From contig CM070727.1 in the NCBI GenBank assembly GCA_036346275.1, forward strand, positions 5,757,760 to 5,821,759: DNA of 64,000 nt. The letters run 5' to 3'. The notes under the pieces were generated by a model. The model did no database searches, was not told where the DNA came from, and saw only the letters and a list, made by a program, of their open reading frames with translations. The translations under genes were made by a program, and so were the position numbers. This DNA comes from Otatea glauca (Eukaryota; Streptophyta; Magnoliopsida; Poales; Poaceae). Below are positions 23,454-34,196 of this stretch, piece after piece (the first letter of the stretch is position 1; every line of letters starts with the position of its first letter).

Positions 23454-26400
23454 ATGGCACGGCGGCAGGAGGGTACAGGGGACGGGGAGGAGCAGCCGCT
23501 GCGGGCGGCGCTGCTGCACTTGCAGGCGGAGGCGGGGGTGCTGGAGCGCCTCGTGTACAAGCACAGGAACCAGCACCGCGGCGCCGCCTACTTCCGTTAC
23601 CTCCTCAAGGTCTACTATTACGTCCACTTACCTAGCTGTTGGTTCTCCCACCGTATCCCGGCGAGTGGCTCTGTACTGATGAGTATGTGCGTGCGTGTGT
23701 GGGTTTGTGCTCGCAGGTGAGGAGGGACCTAAAGCTGCTGCTCGGCGCCAGTCTGGGGGAGGTCCTGAACGCCGTGTTCCCTGTCCTCGCCTGCCGCAAG
23801 CCAGCCAACACGATACTTGTCCCGAACAGGTCTGTCAGGCTTTGCATCCGCAGCGCTGCTGCACTCTCCCGCTAAAGAATTTTGACCACTTGTGTGTATG
23901 GAACATGGGGATAAAACTTATGCCCTTAAACAATCCTTCATATCGGGAGCATGTGGTTCTGTAGCTAGAGCTTTGCATTTGTATGCGCATTGCTTGGAAA
24001 TTCACATGCTTTCACTTCTTTTGGAGATGATGCTATTATTTGATTAGTTGGCTAGTTTAATTTTTGCTTAATGTTTTCTTTTGTAGGCAGAGTAAGAGGA
24101 AGCCTGGTGCAAACCATAGTCACCACGAGAGGCTTTTGGGTGTTGCCCGCTTGTTATCTCAGGTGTGCTTTTATTTTCGTCGACACCATTGAGATCTTTT
24201 ACTATCTTTAATTGAGATTCCTACACTGGCCAACTATTTTACTGTAGCACTAAATACTTTGATGGAATCATATATTCAATGTTTGCAGTTGATAAATCAC
24301 AGCTATTTGTTCTCATTACGCTTCTAATAAAAGAATTGTAAACACTAGTAATTTGAACAAGATAACGTGAACCAACATTGTTCGATCATTTTCGCCATTG
24401 TTGTTTAGCTAACTACAATTCAGATGCAAAGTACTGTCATTATCCTAGCATGTTTGAAGCCCTCCAAGGAAGTTGTATACTTTTATATTCTATGGTACAT
24501 GTAGCACATTACTTGACAAATACTGTATTTTTTCTTTAATCCATGATATCTATTGTTGTAAGACTCATTGTACTATATTCCATATTCTTGACCTACTTCG
24601 AGACAGAACTAGATATTTACTTCTTTAGAGAAAGGAAACACATTTATATTTTCTCTGTTCTTTGTTTCTAAAAGTTTTCTCTGTTACGTGCAGATGGTTG
24701 AACCTGTTATGAAGGGAGCTGTGTATCCTTTGTTTTTTTTATTCCCATGTCTTTCTTACTCTTTTATGCACAGAAATATAATAAGTTGTACATTCACATT
24801 TGGCTTGCCTTAGGTGTGGCATGTATCACCTCAATTATCTGCTGAGTCTTCCAATTTTTTTTCATATGTTTAATTTCATATAAACTGCATATATTTCTTC
24901 CATTGTCAAGTTGGTTGCAAGTTATCTGATGTTCCTTAACCTACACTATAGTCATATCACATTTTTACTCGCTAGATCATTTTTCGTAGATCTTTGCACA
25001 GCAGTGCTTGCTTTGCTTGCACGAGTCAGGGTCCTGATCCAGCAGGTGAGCAAAATAACCTACACGCATGACTATTTGTTGTACCAAGCAAATTCAGATA
25101 TAAGATATTAAGATTGATCACATAGTAATACAACATCGAACCTAAAACCCAACCAATATATTTGTTACTTAGAACATCTGGGAAATATTATTGGAAACAT
25201 ACGCTGGCTAATGAGCTTCTTTCTCTTTTTACTGCAGAGCTTGCTCTAGACACTGATCCTCTGGTATTGTGTTCACAGATGTTAATTGATGTTGTGTCAG
25301 TATACAATAAGGTGACTGATCTTATTGATAGGAAGCAGTCTGTTAAGATCAGTATTGATGGAGTGCAGGTGTGTTTTGCTTCCATACTAGCATGCTGTAT
25401 CCTTTTAAATCATGAAGAAACTGCAGTACCTAAATTAGGCTGTTAGTTTCTACATAAACTGAACTGGCTGGAAGTTACTACCTTTTTTAATTATTTCAAC
25501 AGGCTTTCAGAGAGTACTACCCCTCAAGCAATGATGCCCATAGTATCCTGGAGTGTGTATGGGTGAAAGATAAATTTGTTTTGCATGAAAGGACGAAAGG
25601 GAGCTGTCAGAAGGCGCAAGATGAGGATCAAAAGTCATGTGCTATTGAATCATCAATTCAATATGAGACTCTTGGAGCCGTTTGTTCAGGTTGCAACTCT
25701 CTAACTTCTGTTCTTCATGATATATGTATGAATATCTTGAGTTCTTAGTCGCATTTTCTGCAATATTTACACATGATTGTGGCAATGTTTGATGTCTGCC
25801 TGCTGATAATAAATCTGTCAGATATCATCGTATCTTAAAAGCATAGACATGGAAAATTTCTTTTTGTTAAATGATTTGATGTAAATATTAATTAATGATG
25901 GCGAGCAGTAGGAAAGGGTGTTTAAATGAACATCAAGCAACTTGGTGGTGTTATACATTTCCTTAGAGCATACCTCCAATTGAATATCCAGATGTTCTGA
26001 TGTCACTTAAGTATTTTTCTGATGTCACTTACCGTAGTTGCCAAGTCACTTGAGAGTACATCATTTGGATTCAATCCATCAATCTTTGGCGATATGTTAC
26101 ATTAGCTATTGGTAGACAACTGCTGTTTAGCATGGTATCGTGAAATATAGCGATATGGCAGATAACTTGGCTGACGTGTGTTATAATATTAACATCATAT
26201 AGCCTGTTTGAATGATACCTGACGTGATGCTGACTGAAATGCAACATGTTTTGCAAATTGCAAGTATGGTGCAACCTGTGACTAGTTCTTTTTAATAAAC
26301 TTAAAATATCTTTTAGGGGCATGTTCCAATTGGATATTCAATTGCAGCTATTGTTTTATAGAACCAAACAAAAAATTTGTATTTTTTCAATACCAATTGT

Positions 26401-26860
26401 TTGTCATGTATTTAATAGAACAGGTATGCTCCTTTACTTGTGATTTTTAATACCTACTTGTGACAAATTTTCAGAGATGGAAGACCTTGAAAAATCAAAC
26501 TCCCCAGCCAAGCAACCAGATGCTGCTCTGGCAAACCAACAAGAAACCAGCCATTGCTGTAATGCTGAAGATTCTCAAAGTGGGAGGCAATTGGTGAATG
26601 AAAACATTTCTTGTTCTCTTCCTGACACGATTGCTACTCATGTGCATTCAACTCCACGCTCGGATCTCAAGCCTGACACAAGGAAGAGAGTGGCTTTCAT
26701 TGCAGTTGGAAATCCGAAAGTCACTGTTAGGTCCCCTGAATCAAGATCACCAATAGTAAACAAGAAACAAAGACTAGATGTGATTCCAGACACCACTACT
26801 ACAGAACCTGAAAATCTATTCGGCAACCTTTCTGAGAATGCAGGCAAGTCCATATTTTAG
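23454..26860 (+). CDS. NEPRO_N (DUF4477) domain protein, probable nucleolar factor
   Basis: Eight exons: 23454-23609, 23717-23829, 24087-24162, 24694-24722, 24952-25045, 25279-25368, 25503-25689, 26475-26860. They join in frame to 376 residues with GT-AG junctions throughout. Residues 1 to about 200 form an all-helical domain like the N-terminus of nucleolus and neural progenitor protein (NEPRO): ERLVYKHRNQHRGAAYFRYLLK, VRRDLKLLL, NHSHHERLLGVARLLSQ, FLLARSFFVDLCTAVLALLARVRVL. NEPRO relatives bind RNase MRP/P and act in rRNA processing; a nucleolar role here is inferred. The C-terminal 170 residues are polar and probably disordered, with a TPRSDLKPDTRKRVAFIAVG motif that looks conserved and basic. 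Exon 4 is a 29-nt microexon; moving its donor two bases breaks the frame. Confidence 0.8.
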
Positions 26861-27567
26861 TTCGTGTGAGGTACAACTGTCCATTGAATTGTCTGCTTTG
26901 TAACGGGGAAAGACCAATCAATAGCGAGGAAAGGGCTGGTGCAGCTTCAAGGTACAGCAAAAGCTGAGGCCGTTTGCTTCTTTAGCACAAAGCATTTTGA
27001 GCTAGAAGATTGTTATGTAGGATTTGTATTAGTCCATCGTCACGTCGAAGTTTCAGGAGCACAATTTCACATAAATTTGGTCATTGTTCGCGGTGTCTAA
27101 TATATACCTCAGTAGATCAATGATTCATTCTTTCTTTGATCTGATACCTGCTTATCTTAACGTTCGGTACCGGGACTCGTTTAGTCTATAACCTACTTGC
27201 CAATTTTACGGATTCGTCGTTTCCTGATCACGCACACGGCGTGCGGCCGCCGGTAGGCGGAGTGCGCGTCTCACAATACGCGCCGCGGCAGCGTTAGCTA
27301 TCTGCAGAAAACATAGTACATATGGCAGCATCCAGAAAATCAATGGTTCACACATGGGACAGGTTCAGCTCAAGATGCAGCATCCCATGTACCAAGGACA
27401 AGAGGGTAACTTGAACATATTATCTGGCATTGGCAACCATTAGTTCAATACAAGCAGAACATAACTTATATCATGCTTCAGTCGAGGAGAAAAAATACAG
27501 ACTGAGTTAATAGCTTGCAAGATCAGCGACAACAAGCAAACACTAAAAATATTCCTGCTGCTATCCG
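26861..27567. other. Convergent 3' UTRs
   Basis: Space between the stop of the NEPRO_N-like gene (+) and the stop of Sen54 (-), so both 3' ends lie here. A GC-rich patch at 27230-27300 has no open frame of interest. No other feature seen. Confidence 0.5.
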
Positions 27568-29498
27568 TCAGGGCAAACTAGGAAGTGTAACTTTGTCGAA
27601 GGAGAAAAAACTGACCCGTCCATTATCAACATGACAAAATTTTAGAGGAATGCCTGCAAACTTGTTTTCCACGGTTTCCAATTCATTCCTCGAGGGCGGC
27701 TTCTCCCTGCACCAAATTGGAAAAACAATAAGTCACGATAGAAATGTCAATAAATAGGGTATGTGAAACCAACACTAAACGGCTAAACCCTATATCGTTG
27801 TGAATATTATCCATATAAACCTTTTGTGCATCTCCTTACCTACTTTTGTGACTTCTATGATAGTTTTGTTCTCTGCAATTTATGACTCCACGCATCTCTT
27901 TACCTACTATGCTCACAATCAGCCATCTCTTGCTTTGGAAAAAGGATGGCAAAGAAAAAGAAAAGAACTCGTGATAAGTCGCAACTGATGGAGACATTAT
28001 GAGCATAAAAATTATATGAAATCATGTTTATGTTACAGTATGATGCCAATACAGAGGCCAACTAACTGTAAATCCATTTAGAAACCACAAATTTCCCATC
28101 AGCTTTGATACTAAGCTTGAATTGACTTCATTCGAACATGGATAACCGCTGTGAGTGGATATACAAGAGAAAGAAAGAAATCTATGTGAACACAAAAGGC
28201 AAATAACAAACGTTATAAAAACACACATCCTGGATGCCTAAATATACAAAAGTTTCAGACCATGCATGTGCAGGGGCACTCATGCATTTTCAAACAAGAG
28301 GTTACTAAAATCATATCAAACAAGCCACCAAAAACTGATGCATGCACGTCAACAGTTAATTAATTCAGTGATTCAAGCACTTTTGAATGAAGTTGAACCC
28401 TGTGATCTACATTAAAATATTAAACAACCTGCAGGACGTGAACTATTGTAAGGCGAAATTGCACTAGTTTATAAGCGTGAATGCGTGATCATTAAGTGAC
28501 TTGAAATGTAACATTACCTTAACAAGCATAGGAGGAAACTAGGGATTCCTGGGGATGACTTCTTAAATTTGCTGTTTGGTAGATACACTTCAAAGGATGG
28601 ATGTATCCCATCTATGTGCATTTCTTTGAGCAATTTGATTATGTCATTGTAGGCACCATCGGCTCTATTGCAGCTCTGATCAGTATCAATCAGATTCCTG
28701 GGAGAATCAGTGGCGTCACAAGTACGGCTATGCTTCATTGTCCAGGGAACACCATATCGTCCAATAATATATCCAAGTAACTTCAAGTGCTTATAACCTA
28801 GAAAGGCATCCCAGGAACACCCATAATCTCCTCCAGCAATCTTTTCATAGATACCCTCCATCCCTATTGTTTCATCCTCATCATCAAGAAGAATCAATGC
28901 CCCTCTTTCTGCCAAGAACCTGCATGGTTTGATCAGCCAACAGGCCTCAACTTGCAAACCGAAGTATTTGAAAAGAGAACCCATGCCATGCGATTCATGC
29001 ATAATCCATAAGCAACGCAGAACTTAATGAGTGCGGCATTGTGAACCTCGTGCAAACTATGGCTAAAAGACAGGTGCAATCAAATATGAGGCGTCTAGGA
29101 GATGCCGCATGGTTACGGCATTTAATCGAATAGGTGGCGTACCCGATCTCCTCGACATTGTAGTTCAGCTTGCCGCCCCGGGTGACACCGGTGGTCAACC
29201 AGAGCTTCCCCTTGCTATCCACCACCTCCGCCGCGCCGACCTCCTCCACCCACCGCGCGCGCGACGCCACCTTCCTGCGCCCGGGCCATAGAACCCGATG
29301 AACTAGCCAGAAGCGCGCAACGACAACACACACAGACCACCGCAAGAAGAGCACGCACTTGAACTGGACTCTCGAAGAGGGGCAATGCGCGGCGGCGAGG
29401 AAGGGATTGATGTGGTGCTCCTCTCCGTCGTCGTCCGCCGCGGTCGCGGCGACCGCGGGAGCGCGGCTCCTTCGCCGCCGGTCGCGCGCGGCCGCCAT
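27568..29498 (-). CDS. SEN54: tRNA-splicing endonuclease subunit Sen54
   Basis: Four exons on the minus strand: 29359-29498, 29143-29274, 28518-28919, 27568-27706, joining to 270 residues with GT-AG junctions. The TSEN54 N-terminal domain covers the middle: VASRARWVEEVGAAEVV, GKLWLTTGVTRGGKLNYNVEEIG, RGALILLDDEDETIGMEGIYEKI, GCSWDAFLGYKHLKLLGYIIGRYGVPW. A charged linker follows, then FEVYLPNSKFKKSSPG and a C-terminal strand pair ending FDKVTLPSLP. Sen54 is a structural subunit of the complex that cuts introns out of pre-tRNA. The length fits plant homologues, which are much shorter than animal TSEN54. The 46-residue N-terminus is basic and Ala-rich. It is divergent from the RING E3 at 30461. 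Confidence 0.9.
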
Positions 29499-30406
29499 GG
29501 CTGTTTTCTACTTCTTTCCCACCAAAATTTTCGCTCCAATCTTTTAACCCTTCGCCCTTTCGTTTCCACTCCGGGCGGACTCGCACTGAAAACGAGCCCC
29601 CACAGCGCAGAGGACCCACCTGCCAGTGTCCGAAATCGCATGAGCTTCTGACAATCGGGGCCCAAAGATAGAAAGACACGCACCATTTTGCCTTTTGCCT
29701 GTTACTTTTTAAACAGGGAGAGGAGTAGAATGAAAATTTGAGTTCGTGGGTTGGTCGCGGGCTCGCGGCTGCCTCCTCAAGATGTTTCGATCGAGTTGGG
29801 TTCGAGTAGGTGCAGATTTTTCCTCCCTCTAGTTGCGTATCTTCTCTGTTCGTGTCGATTTTGTGTGGGATTATCTTCGCTGTAGGTGTTTGATTCAGCG
29901 AACTAATCACGGATGAGGAGTTCTTCGATTCGGCTGCGGTGCCGGTTCGCCGATTCTTAGGTCGAATTCGCGCATTTATAGGCAGATTTTCCACCGTACG
30001 GTTCGGCCGATTTGATAGATCTCTCGTGGGAATTTGGGGTTTAGGAGTATTTGTTCGTGCTCTAGTTTTACTCAATTTTTTTCGATTATTCTGCGTATAA
30101 TTATGCAGCTTCGCCCCTTCTACGATTGTTATGGGCATCTTGCTTGGTCATTTCGTGGTGATCCAGCTATTGGATTCAGCAAGTCGCTAGGTTTATGTCC
30201 CAATTTCATGACTGCTTGTGATTTCGCTTACCCAAATCATATTTTTCTTTCAAATTTCCTCATGAACCATCTTTTTCTGGCATTCTGGAGAAGGGCTCTT
30301 TTATGTTCTTCTTGTTTCCTTTATATTTGGTCCTCTTTGCAAAATGCTGTTGCAAATAACAGTATAACAGCAGGTAAGAGTTGAATCATATCCCCTTGAA
30401 TTTCAG
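29499..30406. promoter_or_regulatory. Shared intergenic/5' region of Sen54 (-) and RING E3 (+)
   Basis: Only about 900 bases separate the Sen54 start codon from the first exon I can assign to the divergent E3 gene, and part of that must be the E3's 5' UTR and first intron. The region is mixed in composition, with TA-rich words such as CATTTATAGG near 29974. A bidirectional promoter is inferred from geometry. Confidence 0.45.
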
Positions 30407-30460
30407 GCTGATTCTGGAGTTGGAAGGGAGTTAAATGTGAGTACCAGCATCAACCATAGC

Positions 30461-32864
30461 ATGAGTACTGCCAGCGGCACACGACGTGCCCCAAGAAGGC
30501 AATCGCAAGATGGATCTACTGATAAAGTTGTTGTGAACTTGGATGCTAGCTCCACAGTGGTGGGGAGCTGTCGTGGAGTATCAACCTCTGCCGGTGCACG
30601 TACCTCACCCATTGATGTGGAAGCTCTCGAAGATGAAGTGCAGGCAGTATCGCCTTCGCAAGTGCCTCCTCAGGTATATTGCTTTTCATTATCTTGAATT
30701 GAAATAGCTGGCACTTCACTTTTCTGGAATACTGTGTAAATGTTAATGTGATCATTGGGTCCAGAATGATGTTTAAGGAGCACAGTATATAACTATATAT
30801 ATGTGTACCTTTTTAAAAGAATTATGGTAGGAGAGATATGAGGCACCCAGCGCTCGACCCAGGATCGAACCCTGGTGGGTGGCATGCACATCCCGACATC
30901 CGAATGACCAGCCAACCAAGCTACGGCTTGGTCCTCATATATATGCACCTTTTACTAGGATTTATTGTACTCTTATGATACTTAGGCACACTAGCTTTTC
31001 CTGTTAAGGAAGAATTTTATAAGTTGGTCATTTATGCTAGATATGATGCATCATTTGCTGGCGTATATACTGAGGAATCTAGCATTTTGCAGAGGAGGAA
31101 CCGGAGAGCTAGGAGGCAGCCTGTGGCAATAGTTGATCTGGAGGTAGATGCTAGCCGGGAAGGTTAGTTCATTACTTACTACTTTCCTTATAATTGATTT
31201 GGCTTCTAACATAACAGAAATTGAGGAGGAAATTCTTCATCAGTCTAATATAAACTCTCTTAATTGAATGTGTAGTTTCTTGAAAACTTTCTTAACGGTG
31301 TAGTTTTGTGACGATTTGGTCAAAGTATGTGTACCACTGTAGCTACCTGAAACTTACCCAATACATAAACAACATAGACATTTTTGTTTATTACTTATAT
31401 TGTGCCGCTAAGATGACTGCAGGTGCTGGTTATACCATGAGGATGTCAGTTATTTTCATAGTGGCAGCAGATATATAGGTTATGCTGAAACTAGACTTAT
31501 GGTTTTCATTGTTTATAATTTCCCATTTAGATTTCTTAATGTAAGGTTCTGCACGTATATCAATATTGAATCTGGAAGCCATACATGAAAAATGTTAAAA
31601 TTTTCATCAATATGCTATCTGATTCCCTATTTTCCCCCATTCAACCATGGGCGGAACTAGCAGGGGTGCCGAGTATGCACCGGTACCCCCAAAAATTGGA
31701 GAAACATGTGGGTTATATTCTTCCGTTGGCAAATTTGAACTATTTAAACTATTAATGCGCAAGACCTTAGGGGTGGGGGTGGTCAGGTATTCTATTCATG
31801 TAAGACCTTATTTGAACTATTTGTATTATACTTTTGGCAAATTTTGTACTTAGATAATTAGGTTTGGATTCAAGATATTCTGAAACCGTTGTACAAGACT
31901 ATACAATTATGCGTGTAAAGTGTGCACCCCCATTGAAATTTTCTAGTTCCGCTACTGCATTCAACTCCCTATCTGCTTAATCATTTATTCAATTGTGATC
32001 TAGAAATGTTTCATGATGTTAACATAACTGTGCCTTTCTCATAACACAGGGAACAAACGTCAAAGGGTTGCACCTGAAGAAATACATTGCCTATCTCCAG
32101 AAAGGGGAGAAGGGTCCAGCTCGCAGGTATTTAATTTTATAATTTTGATGGGAGTAAAGTTTCTCAGCTTTAAGGTCCAATTTGATTATTCATTAGTTTT
32201 TATCCACTTTTTCATCTATGTAAAATAACATCTGGTACCTGGTGCATGCTCAATCTTAACTTATGCCTTTGGCGGTTTGGCCTTCCTATAGATTTGAACA
32301 TGTGTTGTCCTTTTAGTGGACTAAGATAATAACAGCATTTTCCTTGTTCTGTTCAAGTCTCAGATAACACTCATACCTGCACTTTTACGATGATGTCAGT
32401 CAAGATTCTTGGTTGGCACTAACAATTTGGCCATTCCTAAATTTCAAGCATCATCTTAACTTCTGTAACGCAAGTGCCATGCCTGTCATGCTTATTCCCT
32501 ATGCTAGAAGATATTTCCAGCCGAAAAGGCTTACCCCATACAATTGATCCTTGTATCCGATTGTCACTGACTTATTGCCTTGTGCTTTGTGTTGAACTCT
32601 GACTACATGATCCCATCTTGGCAGTCAAACAATGCTGTGAAAACTAGCAAAGAGCCTGCTAAGGTGGCTCCAAAGGAACCAATTTTTACCTGCCCAGTGT
32701 GTTGGAGCAAGTTGGAGGAGCCCTCCACAACAATTTGTGGCCATATCTTCTGCGCTAAGTGCATCAAGAAAGCCATACAGGTTCAGAAGAAATGTCCTAC
32801 TTGCCGGAGGAACCTGAGGATGAACAATTTCCATCGTATTTATCTCCCAAACTCTGATGGTTAA
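30461..32864 (+). CDS. RING-HC E3 ligase of the RNF4/SUMO-targeted type
   Basis: Coding exons 30461-30673, 31093-31162, 32050-32126 and 32625-32864 give 199 residues in frame. The C-terminal C3HC4 RING reads CPVCWSKLEEPSTTICGHIFCAKC...CPTCRR with all ligands present. Upstream are short acidic/hydrophobic runs that fit SUMO-interacting motifs: KVVVNLD, SPIDVEALEDE and AIVDLEVD. RING plus several SIMs is the layout of SUMO-targeted ubiquitin ligases such as RNF4 and its plant relatives, which ubiquitinate SUMO-modified nuclear proteins. Basic runs (RRNRRARRQ, GNKRQR) suit nuclear import. The first coding exon is open upstream to its acceptor at 30406, so translation may start in an earlier exon; ATG 30461 is the first in-frame ATG here. 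A SINE and a hAT MITE lie in introns. Confidence 0.82.
30838..30936 (-). mobile_element. tRNA-derived SINE in an intron
   Basis: On the minus strand there is a box A-like TAGCTTGGTTGG (complement of 30912-30923) and a box B GGTTCGATCC (complement of 30862-30871) at tRNA-like spacing. The flanks do not form an acceptor stem, so this is a SINE head rather than a tRNA gene. An A/T-rich tail follows towards 30815. It lies between coding exons 1 and 2 of the E3 gene. Boundaries are approximate. Confidence 0.65.
31646..31957. mobile_element. hAT-type MITE in an intron of the E3 gene
   Basis: 312 bases, left end CATGGGCGGAACTAG, right end the inverse of CAGTAGCGGAACTAG, flanked by a perfect 8-bp duplication CATTCAAC (31638-31645 and 31958-31965). 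The ends and the inner GGGGTGC tract resemble the end at 8812 of the hAT element that encodes the DUF4371-type transposase, which may be the mobilising family. The splice sites of the host exons are not affected. Confidence 0.9.
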
Positions 32865-34196
32865 GGTGAGTCCTCGTTACCTAGTTCCATCGTATGTACC
32901 TTCCAAACAATTTTCATCATATTTACCTTCGAAACTCTGATAAAGCTTCTGTGTTTCCTGGGCAATCTGGTTAACTTCAATTTCATCAAATACAAGTTCA
33001 TTGGATGTGCCAAAGGAACTTCTGGCAATATCTTCCTGTGAAATGTATTTTCAGGATTAGAAGTGGTCTCAGAATGTAAAATGGATCGTCTTGCTTAGGA
33101 GCAGTGTGCCATCCCCTAGATGTATGTACGCAAATGCATGCTTATCAGTTGCTCATGAGTCGTGACAAACTATCTGATGAGGGAAGTGGATCGCCTCTAC
33201 CTCCAATGGATTAAATGTCTCCGGCAACTTAAGAATGTCCTTGTATACTGTTGTACGTATTAAGCTATTTAGCCGTGCACCATTTCTCCATAGTTGGTCG
33301 ATGTAATTTGGATTAGCTCGAAGCTGAGATGACACTAGCGCATTGCATGTTAAGAGTGTTTCTGCCTGTTCCTTTTAAGTTCCTTCCATGGCATGTCTGA
33401 TGTCTCACTATTTTAATCAGCTAGCCAGCAACCACACGAGCCGCTGACAATGCGTTCTTGGCCTCTGTGGTTGCCTGTATTAAGTAGTAACGACCGGAGG
33501 CGGTCTGGCTGAACAGGCGAACTCGTCCTCTTGTGTGACGTCGCCGGCTGCTGGCTGCACGGCCGGCGTGTCCTCTGGAATGACATCGCCAGCTGATGGC
33601 TGAACGGCCGGTGTCGCGTGGTGCTGACTTGCTGAGTGCCAGCAGTGACCACCTACGCCGTGCTTCTGCCTCTCCACACCTCTGCTGTCTTGGGCTCCCG
33701 GCGGGCACACGCCGCTGATGCTGGAAATGCAGAGTCACAGCCTAACAGCCACGAAGTCCCAGAGCATATCTCCAGCCACATTTGTAACATAGGACGGGCT
33801 CAAGATGAATGGCATCGAGCAACAAACGAGCAGTAAAGTTTAAAAATGTTGAAGGATGCAGGTCGAACAAACTTGAAATTCACTTCAACCAGCAGGGATA
33901 CACTGAAATAATTCCAATGGGGTTTTCAACGATACAGAGACTACCATTGTCAGTTATTACAGCCAGTTACAAGCACATACAAGCTATTCCCTACCGTGCG
34001 GATCTTCATTGTGAAAGTAATTTTGGTCTGCCAAGCTGCTGTATCATGATCAGATCCGAATGCCGTCCTAGAAGTTTATTAGGGCACTTCCCATGTCATG
34101 CCTTCAAGTTTGATAGTTCTCCAAGATATTCCAGTTATGCAAGTGTACGGTAGACACTCAAGACTGAAATAGCTTGCGATAGGCACCAAATCAGCC
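32865..34196. other. Convergent 3' region of E3 gene and cyclin C
   Basis: Holds the 3' UTR of the E3 gene and, near 34197, that of cyclin C. Between them, 33526-33615 is a two-copy tandem repeat. A minus-strand frame across it (33480-33710) contains two copies of a 15-residue unit (TPAVQPSAGDVIPED) and could be the last exon of an unrecognised gene, but I found no upstream exons. Confidence 0.4.
33526..33615. repeat. Two-copy 45-bp tandem repeat, open in frame
   Basis: Copies 33526-33570 and 33571-33615 agree at most positions (TCCTCT, GACxTCGCC, GCTGxTGGCTGxACGGCCGG). The period is a multiple of three, and the minus-strand frame stays open through both, which hints at a present or past coding use. 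Confidence 0.7.

Noticed and set aside
29215..30138. Minus-strand 307-codon open frame
   Set aside because: It overlaps Sen54 exons 1-2 in another frame and the divergent promoter, with no recognisable domain. The Sen54 frame is supported by protein motifs and splice sites.
30838..30936. tRNA gene
   Set aside because: Box A and box B are present on the minus strand, but no acceptor stem or anticodon arm pairs properly; better explained as a tRNA-derived SINE.
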